From NCBI GenBank assembly GCA_022841375.1, contig JALHRQ010000008.1, positions 1-64,000 on the forward strand: a DNA stretch of 64,000 bases, given 5' to 3'. Position 1 is the stretch's first letter, and each line of letters starts with the position of its first letter. Under the pieces are notes generated by a model, which saw only the letters and a list, made by a program, of their open reading frames with translations, did not search any database and was not told the origin of the DNA. Source of the stretch: Burkholderiales bacterium (lineage in GTDB: Bacteria; Pseudomonadota; Gammaproteobacteria; Burkholderiales; SG8-41). Both the position numbers and the translations under genes were made by a program. Below are positions 58,182-64,000 of the stretch, one piece after another.

Positions 58182-59477
58182 TCAAGGTTTGGCTGGCGGC
58201 AATACCCTCACACTTTTGATGACCCGATCCTGCGTTTGCACGATTTCCAGCGGATGACCGGCGATGCGCACGCTGGTATTGGGCTCCGGAATGTCCTGTA
58301 AATGTTCCAGAATCAGCCCGTTCAGCGTCTTCGGCCCGTCCAGCGGAAAGTGAAAGCCCAGTTTGCGGTTGAGTTCGCGCAACAGCGTTCCGCCTTCTAT
58401 GACGTAGCTGCCGTCAGACTGCTGATGCAGGCCGCGCGCCATCAGCGGCGACTGCGTGGTGAACTCACCGATGATTTCTTCGAGGATGTCTTCCAGGGTC
58501 ACCAGACCCATGATTTCGCCATATTCATCGACGACAAGGCTGACGCCGCTGGCGTGTTCCTGGAAATTCTGGATCTGCGCCAGCAACGGCGTCGCGGAAG
58601 GCACGAAATGCGCCTCGCGGATCATGTCGCGCAGGGTTTCCGCTGTGAGCTCCTCGCGCTGGATCAGAGTCAATGCATGACGCACGCGCAAGGTGCCCAC
58701 AACGTTGTCAAAGTGGTCCTGGTAAGCCACGACACGGCGGTGGTGCGCCGTAGACAGTTGTGTGGTGATTTCCTCGATCGGCAGATCCAGATTGATGCTC
58801 TCGATCTGGTTGCGCGGGACCATTACGTCGTCGACAGTAATGGCGCCGAGTTCCAGCAGATTGAGCAGCACTGAAGCATGTTTTTTCGGCAGTACGTTGG
58901 ATGATTCGAGGACGATGGTACGGATTTCATCAATGGACAAGGGCTGTGCCCCGGATTCCTGCGGTTGCAGGCGCAGCAGGCGCAAGATCGCGCGCAACAG
59001 CGTGTCGGTCGATGAAGTGAGCAGATGCACAAACGGCCCCGTGACCATAGCCAGAATGCGCATCGGCCAGGCGACGAACCGGGAAATATTTTCGGCGCTA
59101 TGCTGGCCGAGCCGTTTCGGCACGATTTCGCCGACGACGATCGATACATACGTCACTACGATGACTACGATCGCGGTGGATGCGATGTCGGCGGTTTTGT
59201 GTTCGAGGCCCTGCGCCTGCAGCCACAGCGCAAATGGTTCGGCGAGGATGGCTTCACCGACAATGCCGTTGAGCAGGCCGATCGAGGTGATGCCGATCTG
59301 CACCGTTGACAGAAAACGCGTCGGATCCGAACTGAGTTTGATTGCAGCCGCGGCCAATTTATCGCCGCGTTGCGCCAGCGTCGACAGTTTCGACTGGCGC
59401 GCGGTGAGCAGCGCTACCTCCGACATGGCGAAGGCGCCGTTGAGCAGGATCAGGCTGGCAAGAATCAGGAATTCCAT
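58182..59477 (-). CDS. CorC/HlyC-family membrane protein (CNNM transporter-like)
   Basis: A 431-residue protein with an N-terminal DUF21/CNNM membrane domain (four helices in residues 1-150, including NGAFAMSEVAL), two CBS domains (about 200-320) and a C-terminal CorC_HlyC domain (GGTLLRELNRKLGF). Family members are linked to magnesium and cobalt efflux or resistance, though the original haemolysin name is misleading. It is followed on the opposite side by the CcsA-like gene with a 42-bp gap. Confidence 0.9.
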   Translation of the reverse strand: MEFLILASLILLNGAFAMSEVALLTARQSKLSTLAQRGDKLAAAAIKLSSDPTRFLSTVQIGITSIGLLNGIVGEAILAEPFALWLQAQGLEHKTADIASTAIVVIVVTYVSIVVGEIVPKRLGQHSAENISRFVAWPMRILAMVTGPFVHLLTSSTDTLLRAILRLLRLQPQESGAQPLSIDEIRTIVLESSNVLPKKHASVLLNLLELGAITVDDVMVPRNQIESINLDLPIEEITTQLSTAHHRRVVAYQDHFDNVVGTLRVRHALTLIQREELTAETLRDMIREAHFVPSATPLLAQIQNFQEHASGVSLVVDEYGEIMGLVTLEDILEEIIGEFTTQSPLMARGLHQQSDGSYVIEGGTLLRELNRKLGFHFPLDGPKTLNGLILEHLQDIPEPNTSVRIAGHPLEIVQTQDRVIKSVRVLPPAKP

Positions 59478-59519
59478 TTGTGCACCTCGATGTCGAGGCC
59501 GGCATTGACGCCGGCCCGG

Positions 59520-60344
59520 TCAGCTGCGGCCGAGCAGTATTTCCAGAACGAACTTGCTGCCGAGGTAGGCCAGTACCAGCAGCAGGAAACCGGCGAGTGT
59601 CCAGCGCACGGCGACGCGGCCGCGCCAGCCGCGGAAATGGCGACCCAGCAACAGCCAGGCAAATACGATCCACGACACGAATCCGAAAATGGTCTTGTGA
59701 TTGAGCCGTGCAGCCTTGCCGAAAACTTCTTCCGAAAAGAACACGCCGCTGACGAGTGTCAGCGTCAGCATCACAAATCCCGCCCAGATAATGCGGAACA
59801 GCAGCGTTTCCATGGTCAGCAGCGGCGGCAGTCGGCGCAGTCCGGCGGGCAGCGAGCCCAGGTGCAGCCGGCGCTCCAGCATCGCCATCAGCAGCACGTG
59901 CAGGGAGGCGATGGTAAACAGGCTGTAGGCCGCCATCGACATCAGCAGATGCAGTTTGAACGCCAGCAATTCGGTGTTCGGCAACGGTTTTGCGGCGGGC
60001 AGCAGCGCCGGCAGGAAAGCTGCAACGGCGGCGACCGGCAGGATCAGTGCCTGCAGGCCTTCAAGCCGGTAGAACAGGCTGCCCAGCCAGTAAATCAGCA
60101 CGGTAAGCCACAGAATCGCGGAAATGGCGTCGCCGACGCCGATGCGCAAGGTGTTGCCGGAGAACATCACACCAAACAACACCGCGCCATGTACGGTGAG
60201 TGTTGCCAGAACGGCGGCGCGTTCGGCAACGCCGCGCGCAGGCGTCATGGCCGGCGTCGCCGAGGACCAGTGCAACCGCCAGAAATAAGTGGCCATGGCT
60301 GTGTAAAGAAGCGCACTGGCGAGATACGGTAAAATTCCCTGCAT
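59520..60344 (-). CDS. CcsA-like inner-membrane protein (YpjD type)
   Basis: A 274-residue protein with about eight membrane helices belonging to the cytochrome c assembly (CcsA/CcmC) superfamily, YpjD subgroup. A histidine-bearing helix LNHKTIFGFVSWIVF and KLHLLMSMAAYSLF are visible. YpjD itself is of uncertain function, and no heme-handling partner genes are nearby. It is divergent from ffh with 21 bp between starts, the usual arrangement. A TAAAAT at 60330-60335 points toward ffh. Confidence 0.9.
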   Translation of the reverse strand: MQGILPYLASALLYTAMATYFWRLHWSSATPAMTPARGVAERAAVLATLTVHGAVLFGVMFSGNTLRIGVGDAISAILWLTVLIYWLGSLFYRLEGLQALILPVAAVAAFLPALLPAAKPLPNTELLAFKLHLLMSMAAYSLFTIASLHVLLMAMLERRLHLGSLPAGLRRLPPLLTMETLLFRIIWAGFVMLTLTLVSGVFFSEEVFGKAARLNHKTIFGFVSWIVFAWLLLGRHFRGWRGRVAVRWTLAGFLLLVLAYLGSKFVLEILLGRS

Positions 60345-60365
60345 GCAACCAGTTTACCTTAAGCC

Positions 60366-61721
60366 ATGTTCGATAACCTGACCGGCCGTCTGGCGCGCGT
60401 CGTCAAGACGCTGCGCGGCGAAGCGCGGCTGACCGAGGCCAATACCCAGGAAGCGCTGCGCGAAGTGCGCATGGCGCTGCTTGAGGCTGACGTCGCACTG
60501 CCGGTGGTCAAGTTGTTCATCGATAGAGTCCGCGAAAAAGCCGTTGGCGAGGAGGTGGTCGGCAGCCTGACCCCGGGCCAGGCCCTGGTCGGCGTCGTGC
60601 ATCGTGAACTGGTCGCGCTGATGGGCGAGCACAATGAATCGCTCAACCTCGCGGTGCAGCCGCCGGCGGTGATTCTGATGGCAGGGCTGCAGGGCGCCGG
60701 CAAAACGACAACGGCAGGCAAGCTGGCGCGCTGGCTGCGCATCGAACAGAAAAAGAAAGTGCTGCTGGCAAGTTGCGACGTTTACCGTCCTGCGGCGATC
60801 GAGCAACTGAAGGTGTTGGCCGCACAGGTCGAGGTTGATTTTCACCCCGTCGCCGAAGGTGAAAAGCCGGTCGACATCGCCAAACGCGCGCTGCAATACG
60901 CGCGCACCCATTATCACGATGTGCTGATCGTCGACACCGCAGGCCGGCTCGCCATCGACGAGGCGATGATGCAGGAAATCCGCGAACTGCATGCCGCGGT
61001 GCATCCGATTGAAACGCTGTTCGTGGTCGATGCCATGCAGGGCCAGGATGCGGTGAATGTCGCCAAGGCTTTCGGCGAGGCGCTGCCGCTGACCGGCGTT
61101 ATCCTGACCAAGCTCGATGGCGATTCCCGTGGTGGTGCTGCATTGTCGGTGCGCCATGTCACCGGCAAACCGATCAAGTTTGCCGGCACCGGTGAAAAAG
61201 TCACCGGGCTGGAGGCTTTCCACCCGGATCGCCTGGCGTCGCGCATCCTCGGCATGGGCGACGTGCTGTCGCTGATCGAGGATGTGACCAAATCGGTTGA
61301 TCGGGATGAAGCCGAGAAGCTGGCGCGCAAGGTCAAGAGCGGCAAGGGTTTTGATCTTGAGGACTTTAAACAACAGGTCGCGCAGATGCGCAAGATGGGC
61401 GGCGTCAGTGCGCTGATGGACAAGCTGCCCGCGCATCTGGCCCAGGCGGCGGCGCAGGGCGCGCCGCAGATGGATGACAAGGCGACGCGCCGCATCGAGG
61501 GCATTATCAACGCGATGACACGGCTTGAACGCACCAAGCCGGAACTGATCAAGGCTTCGCGCAAGCGGCGCATTGCCGCTGGCGCCGGAGTAACGGTTCA
61601 GGAAGTGAACCGGCTGCTCAGCCAGTTCGAACAGACGCAGAAAATGATGAAAATGGTCGCCAAGGGCGGCATGGCGAAAATGATGCGCTCGATGAAAGGC
61701 ATGTTCCCGGGCATGCGCTGA
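60366..61721 (+). CDS. ffh: Signal recognition particle protein Ffh
   Basis: A 451-residue GTPase that binds signal sequences and 4.5S RNA and delivers ribosomes to FtsY at the membrane. It has an N domain, then the G domain with GLQGAGKTT (107-115), VDTAGR near residue 190 and TKLDGD near 247, and a Met-rich M domain (about 300-451, ending KMMRSMKGMFPGMR). The 4.5S RNA gene is not in this window. The gene converges on the nitroreductase gene. Confidence 0.97.
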   Translation: MFDNLTGRLARVVKTLRGEARLTEANTQEALREVRMALLEADVALPVVKLFIDRVREKAVGEEVVGSLTPGQALVGVVHRELVALMGEHNESLNLAVQPPAVILMAGLQGAGKTTTAGKLARWLRIEQKKKVLLASCDVYRPAAIEQLKVLAAQVEVDFHPVAEGEKPVDIAKRALQYARTHYHDVLIVDTAGRLAIDEAMMQEIRELHAAVHPIETLFVVDAMQGQDAVNVAKAFGEALPLTGVILTKLDGDSRGGAALSVRHVTGKPIKFAGTGEKVTGLEAFHPDRLASRILGMGDVLSLIEDVTKSVDRDEAEKLARKVKSGKGFDLEDFKQQVAQMRKMGGVSALMDKLPAHLAQAAAQGAPQMDDKATRRIEGIINAMTRLERTKPELIKASRKRRIAAGAGVTVQEVNRLLSQFEQTQKMMKMVAKGGMAKMMRSMKGMFPGMR

Positions 61722-61764
61722 GCATTCCCGGGGCTTTCGCTCTTTCTGTTTTGTTCCCCGCCGC

Positions 61765-62616
61765 CTATTTCAGACTGAAGCCCTGACGCCGGATATAGGC
61801 GCCGAAATCCGCGCGCTCCGGCTCGGCATATTGCCGGGCCTTGTCTTCCGACCAGCCGTAAAAATCCGCAGTGCCGAACTGCCGGGTGCGGCGCTGTTTG
61901 CCATACGGGTGATTGGCGTGGCGCCGCTGGTCGTAGCCATCGACGTGCTCGCGCAGACGGTTTTCGTCGTAGCGGTCGGTATGCACCGTGACGTCCAGGG
62001 GCAGCCGCGGGCTGATGTGGCCGGACGTCGCCGGGTAACCTACGCAAAGGCCGGCGACCGGAAACACACCTTCCGGCAGTTCCAGTTCTCGGCTGACGGT
62101 ATCAACGGCGTTGCGGATGGCGCTGATCGGGCAGGTGCCGAGACCGGCGGCTTCGGCGGCGCTGATGAAATTCATCATCACGATGCCGGCATCCACTGCC
62201 GCATTCATGAAGTGATCGAGGTGTTCATTGGCGAAGGGTTTGCCGCGCCATTCCCCAATGTGGCGGATGCGCCGGTTGTTGCCGCAGAACACCAGGAACA
62301 GCGGGGCATCAAGGATCCACGGCATTTCCGGAAGATGCGCGACGATGCGCTGGCGTTTAGCGGCGTCGGCGACATGGATGATGTCGGCCTGCTGCAGATC
62401 GCTTTTGGTTGGTGCCGACAGCGCACAGGCGCAGAGCAGCTGCAGCAGGTCGGGACTGAGCGGATCCGGGCGGTAGCGGCGTAGCGACCGGTGTTCAGCG
62501 ATGCGCGCCAGTTCGACTGCGCCGGGCTGCTCCGGCGGCACCGCGAAGTGGCTACCGAAGCGGGTGTTGAGGGCGCTGGTGATGCGGCTGGCCGGAGTTT
62601 TTTCAAGCTTATTCAT
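61765..62616 (-). CDS. Nitroreductase family protein
   Basis: A 283-residue FMN-dependent oxidoreductase of the nitroreductase family, NfsA-like by domain order: the HRSLRRYRPDPLSPD start motif (about residues 42-56), FMNAAVDAGIVMMNFISAAEAAGLGTCPI near 135-163, and VAGLCVGYP near 186. The long C-terminal tail rich in charged and aromatic residues also fits. The physiological substrate is unknown. It is divergent from rpsP across a 155-bp promoter region. Confidence 0.86.
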   Translation of the reverse strand: MNKLEKTPASRITSALNTRFGSHFAVPPEQPGAVELARIAEHRSLRRYRPDPLSPDLLQLLCACALSAPTKSDLQQADIIHVADAAKRQRIVAHLPEMPWILDAPLFLVFCGNNRRIRHIGEWRGKPFANEHLDHFMNAAVDAGIVMMNFISAAEAAGLGTCPISAIRNAVDTVSRELELPEGVFPVAGLCVGYPATSGHISPRLPLDVTVHTDRYDENRLREHVDGYDQRRHANHPYGKQRRTRQFGTADFYGWSEDKARQYAEPERADFGAYIRRQGFSLK

Positions 62617-62702
62617 AATTTTATTATTAAAAACAATCAGTTATGTTGATTTTCTACAATTTCAGCGGTGTTTCGGGTATTTGCGCTGGACGTCATTAAA
62701 CA

Positions 62703-62732
62703 TTGCTTCGAGGGGTGAAAGTAACGTAAAAT
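62703..62732 (+). promoter_or_regulatory. Candidate sigma-70 promoter of rpsP-rimM-trmD
   Basis: TTGCTT (62703-62708), an 18-bp spacer, then TAAAAT (62727-62732), ending 39 bp before the rpsP start. The same TAAAAT element occurs before lpxC and ffh in this window. Confidence 0.6.
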
Positions 62733-62771
62733 CCGCCCCTTTCGACTTTTTCAGTCACCGGGAAATCCGTC

Positions 62772-63029
62772 ATGGTGGTGGTCCGTTTAGCTCGTGGTGG
62801 CGCCAAGAAGCGCCCGTTTTTCAACCTCGTCGTTGCCGACTCGCGGTTTCCTCGCGACGGCCGCTTTATCGAGCGCCTGGGTTTTTACGATCCCAAAGCG
62901 CCGGAAGGCCGCGAACGTCTGCGTATCAACAGTGAGCGCCTTGCATTCTGGCAAGACAAGGGTGCGCAACTGTCAGACACAGTCACCCGTCTCGTCAAGC
63001 AGGCTGGTGCCCAAAAAGCTGCTGCCTGA
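62772..63029 (+). CDS. rpsP: 30S ribosomal protein S16
   Basis: An 85-residue small-subunit protein. It begins [22 protein letters not shown] and contains [14 protein letters not shown], both diagnostic for S16. It is the first gene of the conserved rpsP-rimM-trmD(-rplS) operon, whose products combine ribosome structure, maturation and tRNA modification. The rimM start lies inside its end. Confidence 0.97.
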   Translation: MVVVRLARGGAKKRPFFNLVVADSRFPRDGRFIERLGFYDPKAPEGRERLRINSERLAFWQDKGAQLSDTVTRLVKQAGAQKAAA

Positions 63030-63552
63030 GCAGTCGGTTGCTGAACGACTGGTAATCATGGGGCGCGTGGTTGCGCCCTACGGTGTCAACGGGTGGATCA
63101 AGATTCAACCGTTTACGCAGGAAAGCCGGGGGTTGCTCGATTATTCGTTGTGGCAGGTCGGTCGCGAAGGCGACTGGCAGCCACGATCCGTGGAGTCTGC
63201 AAAAGTGCATGGCGCCACGGTGGTTGCAAAGTTGGCCGGCATCACCGACCGCGATCAGGCGGCAGTGCTGCAGGGAATGCGGATCGGGATTTCGCGCGAC
63301 GAATTTCCCGAGTCGGCGTCCGGAGAGTTTTACTGGGCTGACCTTGTCGGGCTGCGGGTGATGAATGTGGCCGGGGTTGATCTGGGAACAGTGTCCCGGG
63401 TGTTTGAAACCGGGGCCAATGATGTGCTGGTGGTGGAGGATAAGATGGCCGGTGGTGAGCGCGAACGGCTGCTTCCCTTCATCGAGACGGTGATCCTCAA
63501 TGTTGATCCCGCAGGCGGCAAGATAACCGTCGACTGGGAAGCGGATTACTGA
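63007..63552 (+). CDS. rimM: Ribosome maturation factor RimM
   Basis: A 181-residue protein that helps mature the 30S head through S19. It has an N-terminal RimM barrel ([20 protein letters not shown]) and a C-terminal PRC barrel ([34 protein letters not shown]). The GTG at 63007, overlapping rpsP by 23 bp, gives a normal N-terminus; the ATG at 63058 would cut into the tail before the barrel. Its stop overlaps the trmD start (TGATG). Confidence 0.92.
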   Translation: MPKKLLPEQSVAERLVIMGRVVAPYGVNGWIKIQPFTQESRGLLDYSLWQVGREGDWQPRSVESAKVHGATVVAKLAGITDRDQAAVLQGMRIGISRDEFPESASGEFYWADLVGLRVMNVAGVDLGTVSRVFETGANDVLVVEDKMAGGERERLLPFIETVILNVDPAGGKITVDWEADY

Positions 63553-64000
63553 TGTTGCAGTTTGATGTCGTCACGCTGTTTCCGGCGATGTTCGATGCGG
63601 TAACCGAGCTCGGGATTACCGGTCGCGCCCGGGAGCGTGGTCTGTATCAGTTTGTGGCGTGGAATCCACGGGATTTCACGACGAATGTGCACCGCACGGT
63701 GGACGACCGGCCTTACGGCGGCGGTCCCGGAATGGTGATGATGGCGGAACCGCTGGACCGTGCGTTGGCAGCAGCGCGGCAGCGGCAGGTGAGTGCAGGT
63801 GTGGAACGGCCACGGGTCGTGCATCTGACACCACAGGGAAGATTGCTGGATCATGCGCTGGTGGCGGAGTTGGCGCGTGAGCAGGGGTTGGTGCTTCTGG
63901 CAGGACGCTACGAAGGTGTGGACGAGCGCCTGATCGAGCACCAGGCCATCGAGGAAATCTCGATTGGTGATTATGTGTTGAGCGGCGGCGAACTGGCCGC
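63552..64000 (+). CDS. trmD: tRNA (guanine(37)-N1)-methyltransferase TrmD, N-terminal part (cut by window edge)
   Basis: The first 149 codons of a SPOUT-class enzyme that methylates G37 of tRNAs and prevents frameshifts. It begins [21 protein letters not shown], with [14 protein letters not shown] near residue 52 and the knot region [13 protein letters not shown] and [13 protein letters not shown] near the end. The frame is open to the window edge, so the C-terminal domain is not seen. Confidence 0.96.
   Translation, partial: MLQFDVVTLFPAMFDAVTELGITGRARERGLYQFVAWNPRDFTTNVHRTVDDRPYGGGPGMVMMAEPLDRALAAARQRQVSAGVERPRVVHLTPQGRLLDHALVAELAREQGLVLLAGRYEGVDERLIEHQAIEEISIGDYVLSGGELA

Overview
The window is about 64 kb of gene-dense, GC-rich chromosome from a Gram-negative bacterium, most likely a betaproteobacterium. 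The reasons are the complete mraZ-to-lpxC division cluster preceded by rnpB, the run secA-argJ-DUF815-NUDIX/ThiE-yacG-zapD-coaE-pilD-pilC, the birA-coaX-SPOR trio, lipid A and heptose genes (lpxC, gmhA, rfaE2), and a meso-diaminopimelate-type MurE. Rank below class cannot be fixed from the sequence alone. No tRNA, rRNA, CRISPR array or intact mobile element was seen. The only mobile trace is the last 35 codons of an IS30-type transposase at the left edge.

Layout. 1-9.9 kb holds the transposase end, an arylmalonate-decarboxylase/Asp-Glu-racemase-like protein, ettA, a short-chain dehydrogenase, glnS, a peptidase E-like protein with a decayed partial copy of its own 5' end, a Crp/Fnr regulator with a DUF2892 membrane protein, and birA-coaX-SPOR. 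9.9-21.9 kb is the most distinctive part. It is a divergent cluster centred on a LitR/CarH-type MerR regulator that keeps the B12 light-sensor residues. Leftward run a DUF2256 mini-protein, an iron-sulfur cryptochrome/photolyase, a ferritin-like diiron protein and rfaE2. Rightward run nine tightly overlapping genes: folE2, a FAD amine-oxidase-like protein, DUF1365, a cyclopropane-fatty-acid-synthase-type methyltransferase, a chalcone-isomerase-like protein, an MFS transporter, DUF3833, an SDR and an NTF2-like protein. Families and architecture suggest a light- and B12-regulated programme of DNA repair plus unsaturated-lipid modification, possibly furan or branched fatty acids.

21.9-27.6 kb holds dolP-gmhA-yraN-lpoA, divergent from rsmI, then pyrC, a ChaC-like gene and the RNase P RNA. 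27.6-46.8 kb is the dcw cluster under a consensus sigma-70 promoter overlapped by three MraZ boxes: mraZ, rsmH, ftsL, ftsI, murE, murF, mraY, murD, ftsW, murG, murC, murB, ddl, ftsQ, ftsA, ftsZ, then lpxC. 46.8-64 kb holds dciA, an M23 peptidase, secA, argJ, DUF815, NUDIX/ThiE, yacG, zapD, coaE, pilD, pilC, a CorC/HlyC-type protein, a CcsA-like protein, ffh, a nitroreductase, and rpsP-rimM-trmD, the last cut by the window edge.

How the parts fit. Most of the window is core machinery for envelope growth, division, protein export and translation, in dense operons with ATGA/GTGA overlaps. The light-sensor cluster is the accessory system worth following up. Other points of note are a chain of ATGA-coupled mini-ORFs leading into murC, candidate operators in front of the DUF2892 gene, and two enzymes whose catalytic residues look altered (the racemase-like protein and the ThiE domain).
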